DNA of 64,000 nt from Microglena sp. YARC (lineage: Eukaryota; Chlorophyta; Chlorophyceae; Chlamydomonadales; Chlamydomonadaceae). The notes under the pieces were generated by a model that saw nothing but the letters and a program-made list of their open reading frames with translations, had not been told where the DNA came from and ran no database searches. Numbering within the stretch: position 1 is the first letter of the stretch; every line of letters starts with the position of its first letter. Of the stretch, positions 1-13,782 are shown piece by piece. The stretch covers positions 84,604,620 through 84,668,619 of the forward strand of contig CM039463.1 of assembly GCA_022414725.1 (NCBI GenBank), written 5' to 3'. The position numbers were made by a program, and so were the translations under genes.

Positions 1-49
1 TCATCATATCATCATATCATATCATATCATCATATCATCATATCATCAT

Positions 50-87
<38 letters not shown>

Positions 88-198
88 ATCATCATATCAT
101 CATATCATCATATTATATCATATCATATCATATTATATCATCATATCATATCATATCATATCATATCATATCATATTACATCATATCATCATATTATT

Positions 199-251
<53 letters not shown>

Positions 252-387
252 ATCATGATCATCGTAGCATCATCATCAGCATCATATTGTCGTCATCATC
301 ATCAGCATCACCATCATCAGCATCAGGGGCACCATCATCATCATCGTCATCATCATTATCATCATCAGCAGCAGCAGCAGCAGCAAA
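1..387. repeat. TCA/ATATCA microsatellite, ending in a CAG run
   Basis: This is almost pure trinucleotide repeat (TCA/ATC) with interspersed ATATC variants, closing with a short GCA run. It directly precedes the first kinase-gene exon and is read as intron sequence. No gene is seen in it; the Met/Leu-rich open frames here are repeat artefacts. Confidence 0.95.
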
Positions 388-419
388 CCATCCCCTGACA
401 TAATGCTTCTCTTACACAG

Positions 420-535
420 GTGTCCTCTCTCATCCAAAAAATTTCTGACGGTCAAACTGAGAAGAAGACGCCTACACAGATCTTGAAACGCTGCATTGAC
501 TTGGTTGTTGCCGACTGTCAAGCCAAATTCGCATG
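420..535 (+). CDS. Kinase gene exon 1 of window: start of GAF domain
   Basis: The exon follows the acceptor TTACACAG and ends before GTATGA. It encodes helix-like sequence including ILKRCIDLVVADCQAKFA. The last two bases (TG) join the first base of the next exon to make a Cys codon, giving FACIQVVS, typical of a GAF first helix and strand. Earlier exons must lie upstream of the window. Confidence 0.7.
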
Positions 536-2766
536 GTATGAGAAATGGGAAATGTATTTCGTAGTCAATCAGGCTTCAGGCTGCTCACTGTCTGGTGCTG
601 GAGAAAATATGGTAGCTATCTACTACACCGCACTCCTGAGTACATAACGTAATCTCACGGGTGTATATGGTTGCAAGATATATCCCCGTTCAACTAATGG
701 CTCAATGGCAGAGCTCCTTGTACGACCTAGGTCCCGGTTTCGAATCCCCACGGATGCGCTTAAGTGTTAACGTTCGCTGTCAACCGCCGTGGTAGCTTTG
801 TCCAGGTAAAGTATCAGCCCGTTCCCTACTGCCGTAAGACGGTGCTCCCTTACCACGCCCCACCAGGCGTTAACACTTATTTTATGACATGTACAGGTCC
901 TCTTCACATGTCATGTAGTGGTGTGGGTAGAGTACAATTTGATGTATGTGTATGTGTATGCGTGTGTGTGCGTACGTGTATGCGTGAGCGTGTGCCACAC
1001 CTGGGAAGTTGATGCTGATAGCCGGGTTTGAGAAGTTACTTTTGAAAGAACCCAGTGGTGCTGCAGCTGATGTGTGTAAGTGATGTATGTGGATGTGCGT
1101 GTATGTGTACCCGTGTGCATGTTCGAGTCTGTATGTGTACGATCCAGTCCATGGGGAGCTAATTAGACTGAAGACACTTGCCCTTGTTATGGGATGTGCC
1201 AATTGTTCAACGGTCGCAAGCATTGCAGTATCACATTTGCACATTGCCTCGTAGCTTTTATTTTCGTGTATTGCTAGCAGCTTCTAGGGAGCTCCCCTGG
1301 CTGGCGCCAAATCTAAAGCAACCTAGTGCACCTGGAAGCTGACACAATTAACTGTCCAACATAGTTGAAATATTGGGGCTTAGCCCAATGGCTGGCTCAA
1401 GGAGCTGCCAAGAAGCTGCTGAGAAAAGGCAAACAAAAAAGTGCTGCAATGCCTTTACTCTCTTCTCTTCTTTTGGGCTACAAGCAGCAGCTTCTAGGCA
1501 GCTCTTCTGCTTGGCTAATGAGCCAAACCTGAAGCAAGCTAGTGCATCTGGAAGCTGTCACTCACAGCTTTCCGAAACTCCTGAAATCATTGGGATTATA
1601 GAAGTGGCTGGCTCAGGCAGCTGCCTAGAAGCTGCTGCTCAAAGCCCCAAAGAAAACACTGCCTTGACTTACTCCTACCGAATCCTATCCAGCATGTGTC
1701 CTGAAAGCTCATGCAGTCCATGAGGTAGCAGTTCATTTTGTCATTAGTCGAATGACCCCCTACCCCTAACCCCTTCCCCCACTCTCCCTAACCCTATCCC
1801 TATCCCTGACCCTCACCCCACTCCCCCCGAACCCCCTACCCCTACCCCCTCACCTGACCCCCCCTTAATCCTTCCAGCATCCAAGTCGTATCTGTAGATT
1901 CTCAACATGCACTGCATGTAACCACGCCGGGAGCTGCTACTACCCCTATCCCCACTCCCCGAACCCCTGCCCCTAACCCCTTTCCCCACTCCCCCCTAAC
2001 CCCTACCTCCTCCCCTCACTCCCCCTAACCCCTTTCCCTAACCCCTCCCCTCACTCCCCCCTAACCCCTATCCCTAGCCCCTCACCTCACTCCCCCCTAA
2101 CCCCTAACCCCTCAACTCACTCGCCCATAATCCTTCCAGCATTAAAGTCGTCTCCGTGGATTCTCAGCATGCACTGCATGTGACCACGCCGGGAGCTGCT
2201 ACTACCCCCTATCCCGAACCCCTCACCCCCCACCCCCCTAACCCCTCCCCCTATCTCCCCCCCCCCCCCCCCCCCCCCCCTCCCCCCTCCCCCCTACCCC
2301 TTACCCCTACCCCTCCCCCCTACCCTCACTCCCCCATAACCCCTTCCCCCCCCCCCCCCCCCCCCCCTTTCCTCAATCCCCCCCTACTCCCTCCCCCTCC
2401 CCCCCCCCCCCCCTCACTCCCCCATATCCCTTATCCCTAACCCCTCACCTCGCCCCCCCATTACTCCTCCAGCATCCAAGTCGTATCCGTGGATTCTCAG
2501 CATGCGCTGCATGTGACCACCTCGGGAGCTGGTAATTTCATCAAGGATGAGCACAGGTTCCAACAGTTAAACAAGAAGGGAGCTCCAGTCGCCGCAAGCA
2601 AGGTCATAGCGTCTAAGGCAGAGTTCTATGAATGGAAAGGGGACACAGAGCCAGAGGTGGTAGACTGGAAGCACCTTGCTGAATCTTTACGTAGGTGTCA
2701 GGGGTGTTGAGGGGTTAGGGGGAGGGGGGTGGGGGTGGGGGCTTTGAGGGGAGTGAGGTGAGGGGG

Positions 2767-2802
<36 letters not shown>

Positions 2803-5800
2803 GGGGGGGAGGGGGGGGGGGGGGGGGGGTAAAGAAGAGAGGGGTAGTAGACTAGAAGCACCTTGCTGAATCTTTACGTAGTTGTCAGGGTTATGGTTGG
2901 GGGTAGGGCTTAGGGGGGAGTGAGGTGAGGTGAGGGGGAGTAGTCTGGAAGCACCTCGCTGAATCCTTAGTATGTGTCAGGGTTAGGGGTCAGGTGTAGG
3001 GGTTTGGGGGTGGGGGTGGGGGGGTAAAGAGGAGGAGGTGGTAGACTGGAAGCACCTCGCTGAATCTTTACGTAGGTGTCAGGGTTAGGGGTTGGGGGGG
3101 TGGGGGGTGGGGGGGTGGGGGGGGAGGGCTTAGGGGGGAGTGAGGTGAGGGGTGGGGGGGTGGGGGGTGGGGGGGGTAAAGAGGAGGAGGTGGTAGACTG
3201 GAAGCACCTCGCTGAATCTTTACGTAGGTGTCAGGGTTAGGGGTTGGGGTGGTGGTGGTGGTGGGGGGGGGGGGGGAGGGCTTAGGGGGGAGTGGGGGGA
3301 GGGGTGGGGTGGTGGTGGGGGGGGGGGGGTAAAGAGGAGGGGGTGGTAGACTGGAAGCACCTCGCTGAATCTTTACGTAGGTGTCAGGGTTAGGGGGAGG
3401 GGGTGGGGGTGGGGGAGGGCTTAGGGGGGAGTAATGGGGATGGGGTAGTAGACTAGGAGCACCTCGCTGAATCTTTACGTAGGTGTCAGGGTTAGGGGTT
3501 GGGGGGGGGGGGGAGGGCTTCTCAGCCATCTAGACACGCCCTAATCAAACAGTCAGCCTCCAAGCATATCTTTTCTCTTCCGCTACAAGCAGGGGGGGGA
3601 GGGCTTAGGGGGGAGTGGGGTGAGGGGTGGGGGGTGGGGGGGGTGGGGGGTCAAGAGGAGGGGGTGGTAGACTGGAAGCACCTCGCTGAATCTTTACGTA
3701 GGTGTCAGGGTTAGGGAGAGGGGGTGGGGGTGGGGGAGGGCTTAGGGGGGAGTAATGGGGATGGGGTAGTAGACTAGGAGCACCTCGCTGAATCTTTACG
3801 TAGGTGTCAGGGTTAGGGGTTGGGGGGGGGGGGGGGAGGGCTTCTCAGCCATCTAGACACGCCCTAATCAAACAGTCAGCCTCCAAGCATATCTTTTCTC
3901 TTCCGCTACAAGCAGTAGCTTCTAGGCAGCTCCATGAGCCAGCCACTGGGCTAAGCCCCAATGTTTCAATAATACTGGAACGATGATTCTGTCAGCTTCT
4001 AGTTGGACTACATTGCGATAGGATTAGCTGGGTAGCAAGCCAGGGGAATTGCCTAGAAGCTGCTGCTCGTAGCAGAAAAGAAAATCTATGCTTGGAGGTT
4101 GACTGTTTGATTAGGGCGTGTCTAGATGGCTGAGAAAATCCCCCCCCCCACCCACACACACACTTCCTCATCAATGATGGCTGACATACTCATCCCAACC
4201 CCTAAACCCTAAACCCTACTTCTACATTATTGAGATACACCAACATTGCGCCAACTTCTTGCAGTGCTGAAAGCACGAATTGCACCAACCTGAAAACACC
4301 AATTGCACCAACCTGAAAACACCAATTGCTCCAACCTGAAAACACCAATTGCACCAACCTGAAAACACCAATTGCACCAACCTAAAAACACCAATTGCAC
4401 CAACTTCTCGCAGAGCTGAAGGCACTATATGCTGTGCCTCTAAAAGTGAAAGGCCAGGCGATAGGGATTCTGACTCTGGGCTTCACGGATAGAGTCGGAA
4501 CTCACTCTCACGAGGTATGGCCGACATACCTCAAACTGATCGGAGCCAACATGACCTCCCGGATCAAGGACACTTGTATACCCAAGTACATGGACATGGT
4601 AAGTGCTACTAGGGTTTAGGGTTCAGCAAGCAGGCACACAAAGCGCCATGCCAGCCATTCCATGAATCCACCTGGGTAGAGGGGGGGGGGCAGGGGGCTG
4701 ACATGTTGCTTGTGTGCCTGCATGGCGGAGCCAGCATGACCTCCCGGATCAAGGATACTTATATACCCAAGTACATGGATATGGTAAGTGCTACTTTTGA
4801 ATTTACGCTGTTTCCTTTTCTTTTAATAACCAGGCCTGTATGTATGTGTGTATGTATGTATGTTACAGTCCTTACAGTCCAGGGGTAGGCCGGGGGGGGT
4901 AGGTCAAATTGGCTAAAGAGACTTGCCCAACCTAATATATGGCCTATTATATGGGTATGGCAAGTGCTGTTTTTTCGTTACCGTATCCAACGCTTTTCTG
5001 TAGTTGAATTTACGCTTCCTTTTCTGGTAATAACCAGGCATGTATATATGTATGTTACAGTCCAGGGGTAGGCCAAACAGGCTAAAGTGACTTGCCCAAC
5101 CCAGGCCTATTATATGTTTATATGGATTTGGCAAGTGCTGTTTTTTCGTTACCGTATCCAACGCAAGTCTCTAGTTGAATTTACGCTACATTTTCAGGTA
5201 AAAGCCAGGCCCAACATATATTTACATGGATATGGTAAGGGCGTTTTTTTGTTACTGTATCCAACGCTAGTCTGCAGTTGAATTTACCCCACATTTTCAG
5301 GTAAAAGCCAGGCCTATTGTGTGGAAATGGCAAGTGCTGTCTATTTGTTACCTTATCCAATGCTAGTCTGCAGTTGAATTTACCCCACATTTTCAGGTAA
5401 AAGCCAGGCCTATTGTATGGAAATGGCAAGTGCTGTCTATTTGTTATCTTATCCAATGCTAGTCTGCAGTTGAATTTACCCCACATTTTCAGGTGAAAGC
5501 CAGGCCTATTGTATGGAAATGGCAATTGCTTTCTATTTGTTACCTTATCCAACGCTAGTCTGCAGTTGAATTTATGCTAGCTTTTCAGATTACCAGGCCT
5601 TTTTCATTACCATACCCGATTTTTCCCCCCTCCTCCCTCCCTCCCACTTCCCTTCACACTACCCCTCCCATCCTCCCTCCACCCTACCTCACACTTCCCC
5701 TCGCACTTCCCTCCACCCTCCCTCACACTTCCCCTCGCACTTCCCCTCCTAGTTTCCCTCCACCTGCCCTCACACTTTCCTTCTACCCTCTCTCACACTT

Positions 5801-8800
5801 CCCCTCCCACTCTCCCTCCACCCTCCCTCACACTTTCTTTCCTAGTTTCCCTCCACCCGCCCTTACACTTTCCTTCAACCCTCTCTCACACTTCCCCTCC
5901 CACTCTCCCTCACACTTCTCCTCCCATCCTCCCTCCACCCTACCCCACACTTCCCCCACCCTACCTCACGCTTCCCCTCCCAATTTCCCTCCACCCTCCC
6001 TCACACTTCCCCCCCCACTCTCCCTCCACCCTCCCTCCCACTACCCCTCCCACTTTTTGTCCGCCCGTCTCAGGTCCAGGACCTGTATGAGGCCCCGGAT
6101 CTGGATTCGTTCGTTCACTACATATTGACTCACTTCCGCGCAGTCCTCACCCACCAGAACAGCACCCACACTTGGTTCCGAATTGCGCTAGCTGCAGACA
6201 AGGCAGCAGTACCAGCAGGAACAATTTTTGACGATGTCACCCAGGTGAGCTTCCCTGCCCCTGCCTCCCTGCTCCTGCCACCCTCCCCCTGCCCTGCTCT
6301 CTGCCCCCTGCCCCTGCCACCCTCCTCCTGCCCTGCTCTCTGCCCCCTGCCCCTGCCTCCCTGCCCCTGCCACCCTCCCCCTGCCCTGCCCTCTGCCCCT
6401 GCCCCTGCCACCCCTCCTCCTGCCCTGCTCTCTGGCCCCTGCCCCTGCCTCCCTGCCCCTGCCACCCTCCCCCTGCCCTGCTCTCTGCCCCCTGCCCCTG
6501 CCTCCCTCCCCTGCCCTGCTCTCTGCCCCCTGCCCCTGCCACCCTCCTCCTGCCCTGCTCTCTGCCCCCTGCCCCTGCCCCCCTGCCCTGCCACCCTCCC
6601 CCTGCCCTGCTCTCTGCCCCCTGCCCCTGCCTCCCTCCCCCTGCCCTGCTCTCTGCCCCCTGCCCCTGCCATCCTCCTCCTGCCCTGCTCTCTGCCCCCT
6701 GCCTCCCTGCCCCTGCTACCCTCCCCCTGCCCTGCTCTCTGCCCCCTGCCCCTGCCTCCCTCCCCCTGCCCTGCTCTCTGCCCCCTGCCCCTGCCATCCT
6801 CCTCCTGCCCTGCTCTCTGCCCCCTGCCTCCCTGCCCCTGCCACCCTCCCCTGCCCTGCTCTCTGCCCCCTGCCCCTGCCTCCCTCCCCCTGCCCTGCTC
6901 TCTGCCCCCTGCCCCTGCCGCCCTCCCCCTGCCCTGCTCTCTGCCCCCTGCCCCTGCCACCAGAACAGCACCCACTCTTGGTTTCCTATTGCGTTAGCTG
7001 CAGGCAAGGCAGCAGTACCAGTAGGAACATTTTCTGACGATGATGATCTGCCCTGCCCATGCCCCTGCCACCCTCCCCTGCCCTGCCCCTTTCCCTGCCT
7101 CCCTGCCCCTACCTACCTCCCCCTGCCCTGCCCCTTTCCCTGCCTCCCTGCCCTGCCCCTGCCTACAAAACAAAACAAGCCTGTCTGGCAAAACCCCAAA
7201 CGTGTGTAGCCCTTCTGAAAGCGCCTAGATGGGACGGGATGGGAAAGATACGCTCATTGCACTGCATCTTTCTCAGGCTACACGTAGCAGCTTCTAGGCA
7301 GCTCCCTTTCCCCATCCTTGGCCCCAGCCAGAGGCTAGCGAGTGGGCCTGGAAGCTACTATGACAGTCACTCCAATAGTCTAATTCAACTGAAAGCTCTG
7401 GGCTTGACCCAATGGCTGGCTCATGGAGCTGCCTGGAAGCTGCCAAGTGCAGCCCAAAAAAGAAACAGTGCGCATTGTCGCGTAGTTTGTAGTATGGGAT
7501 ATGTAGTGTAGTGTATATATAGTGTAGTGTGTAGTGTAGTGTATATATAGTGTAGTGTGTAGTAAAGTGTATATATAGGGAGCGGCAAATAGGTCTATGT
7601 GGGCCCAGCCGATAGATCTATATAGGTCTATATAGGGCAAACTATTCCTATATCTGCCCTATCGGTACGCCAAGGAGGCCTCTGAAAAATCTGGGATTAT
7701 TTTTACATGTCCTGTGCTGCATTTCAGGGTGCCCTGTACCTTCAAAAAAATAAAGGATTTTTGTAAGCATAAAACAAAATCACTTGCGTCGCTTGTTACT
7801 GGCGCGGTCGCGCACCAAACCCAACTATGTAGCTTTCAAACCAACCCAGGCCCAGCACCCCCCTACTCCCATCAACACAATCATCAGTTCATCACCATCA
7901 GCAATCCAGAAAGTCTTTTAAGAGTCTTTAAACTGTCTAATTTGTTTACTTTTTCTTGGTCACTGTGTGCATTTGTGTTTGTGGGTGATCAGTGTGTATG
8001 TGTGGGAAGGTAATGGTGTCAATGTGTCATACACCCACCTGCATGGACATCCACCTACATGTATGTGTGTGTTTGTGGATGGGTGGTGTTTGAGTGTGGG
8101 AAGTTGCTGGTGTCAACGTGTCACACACAGGCATGTACACGCACCTACATGCATGTGTGTACGTGTGTGCCCTTGCATGTGTGTGCGTGTGTCTATGCTT
8201 GTGTGTGTGTCCATGCATGTGGGTTTGCATGGGAGACAAAGCACATGTGTATGTGTGTGTGAATGTGTTAGGATACATGACATCAATGCATGCACGTGTG
8301 TGTGTGTTGGTGTGCTTGTGTGTGTTGGTGTGTGTGCGTTCATGAAGGGAGGTGCGTATGTTTCCTCCTCTCGTTAGTGAGCATCACTATGTCAGACACA
8401 GCTTTCTTGGGTAAGAGCTCAAGGAAAGAAAGACCTTCAACCCTACGAACATCAGTGGAGCACTGGCTGGGTCTACATCCAGGAGCTCGACATGCCTCAG
8501 CCTCCCAGGCCCTGGCTCAGAGTACCCAGTAGCTATCCTCTGGCAGGACCTCATGCCAGTCGTCTTCGGAAAGCTTGCTCGTCTCGAATACTTCGTCCTC
8601 CTCCTGATAAAAATCGCTAGATAACTCATTCTCCGACATATCGCTGGCGTCAAATCCCTCCAGTTCGACCCGGGAGCTCGCCGGGACAAGACTCTTTAGA
8701 CCAGGCTGGACTTCGCCCCCGATATTGAGCGTTACAATGAAGCTGCGGCCTTTACCACGCTGCTTTATGTCGCCAGGAAACGTCACAACGCTTGAGGTCG

Positions 8801-11800
8801 ATGCTATGGGTGCGGCTGATGAACCATCCTGCACAGCTTTGTGCGCAGCGTACGCAACAATCTCTCAACGATTGCTAGGTTTCCAGTCGTTTTTATCTAA
8901 TTCACCCGCAATACCCGTAGGCTGTTTGCCGGTTTCATTCAGTGATACGAAAGCGAATGATACGAAAGCGAATGATACGAAAGCGAATCGCAAGAGGAAG
9001 GAAGCTCAGACGGTGTGTGTACGCACGAGGGCCATGGGAATCTATGTTAATCAAATCAGGCATTGACTTTGATAGATTCATGTGCACATAACTACTTATG
9101 GTCATCAGTGAACTCTGCCTACTTCTGTAGTAAGCCTTAGACAAGGTTCCACACATGGGCTTCTTTGCTTGGCTAGCCATCGTGTAGCCTAAGCCCATGG
9201 GAATCTATGTTAATCATAACAGGTTTTGACTTTGATAGATTCATGTGCACATAACTACTTATGGTCATCAGTGAACTCTGCCTACTTCTGTGGTAAGCCT
9301 TAGAGAAGGTATAGCTCCCAGTAACTAGCTCCGAACCAGTGTTTCGTTTTGGGGCTACTCTCAGTAGCTTCCCGCTAGCTCCAACAGCCAGCCACTGGGT
9401 CAACCCCAAAGCTTGCAGCTGAATTGGAATTCATGTCATGTCAGCTTTCAGACGCACTAGCTAGCTTCAGGGTTTGGCCACAGGACAGGAAAAGGGAGCT
9501 GCCTAGAAGCTGCTATGGGTAACCCCAAAATGAAACTGTGTACGTGAAGTTCTCAGTAAGTGGCTCCAATCCATCAAACTTTTAATATACCGAAATAGCA
9601 ACCATACAATAGCCCTAACAACCCTAAACCCTAAACTCCACTCCGCAGCTGAATTAGCCCCCAAACCCCCCTATACCATAACCTCCACTCTGCAGCTGAA
9701 TTAGCCCTAAACCCCTTAACTATAAACTCCACTCTGCAGCTGAATGAGCCTTAAAAACCCTTAACTATAGACTCCACTCTGCTGCTGAATTAGCCCTAAA
9801 AACCCTAACTATAAACTCCACTCTGCAGCTGAATTAGCCCTAAAAACCCTTAACTATAAAATCCACTCTGCAGCTGAATTAGCCCTAAAACCCCTTAATT
9901 ATAACTCCACTCTGCAGCTGAATTCAGCGACTGGAGCTGGTGCAAAGAAGTCAAGTGGGCAGGGATATGTTTTTAAATCAAAAAGAGGAAATCTTATTCC
10001 TTTTTCTTATTTCTCTCCTGTTTCCCGTCCCAAAACAGGATCCTTATTCCGATTTTTGTCGATTTGGATCATTTTTAATAAATTTCAGTGAAACAACAAA
10101 ACACTTTTTTTATTTTTAGGTTTCTTATTCTGGCAATTTCGGCCTAAACGGGGTCTCGTATTCTGATCGGAATGTATTTCCCGGAAAAAGAAATCCCTGC
10201 AAGTGCGGGTAGCATAGGTTTGAGCATAGGTTTGCTCAAACTAGCCCCACAGGAGTCAGAAGGGGGAGAATTAGTAGCATTCGCATACAGAAGATCTAGG
10301 TTGATTCAGTAGCCGCCCTCAGCCAGCCCCCAAGGAATCAAATTTGCTTCCCTTTGCATTCACCCACTCTGCAGCTGAATTCAGCAACTGGAGCTGCGGC
10401 AGAGAAGTCAAGTGGGGGTAGAATTGGTTTAAGTGAGAGCCTCTGCCTCCCCCCCCCCCTCCCACTACCCCCCCCACCCACCTACCCCCCCCCCCCCCCC
10501 GCCTGCCTACCCCCCCCCCCCCCCCCCCCCACACCACCCACCTACCCACCCCACCCACCTTCCCACCCCACCCCACCCCCACCCACCCACCTACTCCCCC
10601 ACCCCCCAACCACAGGGATTTTTTTTCCTGCTATATATAGCGATCGCTAGTTTTGACCCCGTTTTCGAGAAATTATCGCTACAAAAAAGTAAAAAAAAAA
10701 TCCCCAAATGTCCCCCAAAAGCTACAGAAAGCTATAAAAAGCTGTAAAAAGCACTAAATTGCTGTCCCTGGAGGAGGCCTACAGCCATAAAGCTAGAAAA
10801 AACCCACTTTTAGATTTGAAAAAAAAATCACTGCCCAACCACCCACGTACCCACTCCCCCCCACCCCACACCCCCAACCACCCCCTGCTTACAAACAACA
10901 AAACAACCCCCACTCTGCAGCTGAATTCAGCGACTGGGGCTGGTTCAAAGAAGTCAAGTGGGGGTAGCATAGGCTTGAGCGAAAGCCACAAGATGTTGAG
11001 TGAAGTCCAGGCTGCAGGCGGTATCATGCGATCCTATGCTCCCCTAAAGGGCTCTATCATGAAAGTGTCCATCCAAAACCGGCAGCAGGTGAGCATGAGG
11101 GAAGGTGGTGGTGTGTGTGTGTGGAGGGGGTGGGTGGGGTGGTGAGGGAGGAATGGAGGATGGTGAGGGAGGCAGCAGGTGAGCATGAGGGCAGGTGGTG
11201 GTGTTGTGTGTGGAGGGGGGGGGGGGGGGGGAGGAATGGAGGGTGGTGGGGGGAGGCAGCAGGTGAGCATGCGTGTAAGCAAATGGTAGTTGGTCATTCA
11301 ACCCAGTCGTTTTCAGGATGTTTGCCCACGACAGGCCAGAAATCCAGTTTGTGTATAGTATCATGCCATCAAATGCTCCCCTGATGGGCTCCATCATGAA
11401 AGTGTCCATCCAAAACAGACAACCTTCCTGGCTAATTCAACCCGGTTGTTTACTGGATTTGGGGGGTAATTGGAATTTGGAGTAATTCAACCCGGTTGTT
11501 TACTGGATTTGGGGGGTAATTGGAATTTGGAGTAATTCAACCAGGTCGTTTTCTGGATTTGGGGGCTTCCTTTTTAGCTAATTCAACTAGTCGTTTTCTG
11601 TTTTTTTGACAAAATGTAGGGTATGAAGTATTTACCAATGTGTTTAGGGGGTACAAGGTTTAGTAATTAGTTGGCTTCGGAGGCTAGGGCTAATGTCGAA
11701 CTAAATTAGCCCTATTAGGGCTATTAGCTAAATTAGCCCTAATAGTAGCAACTAATTGAGCTGAACTTAGCCAAAACAATCCAGAAAAAGTGCCGCGCGT

Positions 11801-13032
11801 GCAGGAGAGTATTAGATTATGCATCCTACTGACCTTTGTGGCAATTGTGTATGATCTGACCATCATGGATTCATGATGAAGTAGCTTATAGCAGCGGGAG
11901 CGATCAGAGATTGCTGTATTATTATATCAACACGTTACATTGGAGGGAAATAAGTTTGTAAGCAAGACAGAATATGGCAAAAATCATTGATGTGTCTGTC
12001 CAAACTCTATGCCACAAAAAACATGCCCTGCCCTCTTGAGGCACAAAAACCTTGCTGCGCTGCTTTGCAATGTGTGGGCTCCTCCTCAGTTCCACCTTCT
12101 CCACCCCCACCAAATCTTCCTCACCGAAGTCATCATCATCATGCAGTGTCAAGTACCACTCACGAACCAAGACTTGGGGGGATTGGAAACTGTTGCCATT
12201 CGTGAATGAGAATTACTGAGCGACGCAATGCAAAAAATAGATAGCGATAATATCAGAGGCTTCGACCAATTCGCAGATGACAGAGATATCCTGTACTGCC
12301 TGTCTAAGCTCAAGTCGCTCCTGCCAGACCTGCTACTCGTACCCTTACGCCTCTGTTACCGTCAAGCTTCGTTTCCAGCCACTACGATGTGCCACGACGA
12401 CGTGCTATTTCTCTTCTCTTCACCTCTAGTTAGGGCTAAAATAAGGGATTTATTTTAAAGCTAATTATAATCATCATAATTATCACCTCCATCATCATCA
12501 TATCATCATAATCATCACCATCATCACCACCTCCATCATTACCATCATAATCATCATATCATCATCATCATATCATCACCACCACCATCATCATAATCAT
12601 AATCATCACCTCCATCATCATAATCATATCATCATCATTACCACCACCATCATCATCATAATCACCATCACCACCATCATCATAATCAGAATCATAATCA
12701 TCACCTCCATCACCATCATCATAATCATATCATCACCATCATCATCATCATCGTTGTCAATGGCACTATGCCCTCTGCTATAACCCTCGCCCTCTGCAGG
12801 TCCTCATTCCTACCTTTCAGAAGTTGCTGAACAAGTCAGGTCGCATGAGCCATGACCTATTCAACAACTGTATGAATAAATTATCTATATACATATACAT
12901 TCAACTCACGCCCCACATATATATACCTCACACCCTACTTATGTATGTTTATACACACTCAACTCACGCCCCACATATGTATACCTCACATCCTACATAT
13001 TTGGATATAGATGAGGTCCAAAATCTGTCTCT

Positions 13033-13064
<32 letters not shown>

Positions 13065-13751
13065 CTGGATATAGATATAGATAAACTCAACTCACACCCC
13101 ACATCTTATCCGATGCCCTGTCTAGGTCATCATCCCCGACTTGCAGAAGTTGCTGAACCAGTCTGGTCGGGTGAGCCACGACCTTTTCAACAACCGCCTC
13201 TTCAAGCCACCCACCTCAGTGCTGGTCTTCCCTCTCAGGGTAAGGTGCCTGTTTGGTTCTTACTGGTTGAGTAAAGACAGGTGGCGGAGATGTGTGTGTT
13301 GGGGGGGGGGGGAGGGGGGGGGGGGAGGGCTGGTCTTCCCTCCCAGGGTATGATGTTTGTTTGGTGCAAAGTGGTCAAGTAAGGAGAGGTGGTGGGGGTG
13401 AGGGTGAAGGGAATGGTGGTGGGGGTGGGATTGGTGAGAGTGCTGGTCTTCCCTGTCAGGGTTACATGCCTGTTTGGTACAAAGTGGTCGAGTAAAGACA
13501 GGTGGTGGTGGTGGGGGGAATGGGGGTGGGGGAGGGGGAGTGGTGAGAGTGCTGGTCTTCCCTCCCAGGGTATGATGTTTGTTTGGTGCAAAGTGGTCAA
13601 GTAAAGACAGGTGGTGGAGGGGAGTGGTGGTGGGAGTGGGAGTGGTGAGGGTGGTGGTGGGAGAGGTGAGAGTGCTGGTCTTCCCTCTCAGGGTAACATG
13701 CCTGTTTGGTACAAAGTGGTCGAGTAAAGACAGGTGGTATTGTGTGTGTGT

Positions 13752-13782
<31 letters not shown>

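Larger units (their letters stand above)
536..1740. other. Intron sequence with a SINE, TG-rich tract and two MITEs
   Basis: No coding signal was found between exon 1 and the copied acceptors of exon 2. Positions 930-1140 are rich in TG dinucleotides. The SINE and two MITE copies are listed separately. Confidence 0.7.

Noticed and set aside
3068..3529. 153-codon Pro-rich frame on the - strand
   Set aside because: It is the complement of the G-rich exon 2 donor array; its repeated peptide simply mirrors the repeat.
5574..7007. Long Pro/Ala/Gly-rich open frames on both strands
   Set aside because: They follow the CCCTGCC and CCCTCC repeat; only 6074-6244 behaves as an exon with splice sites and phase.
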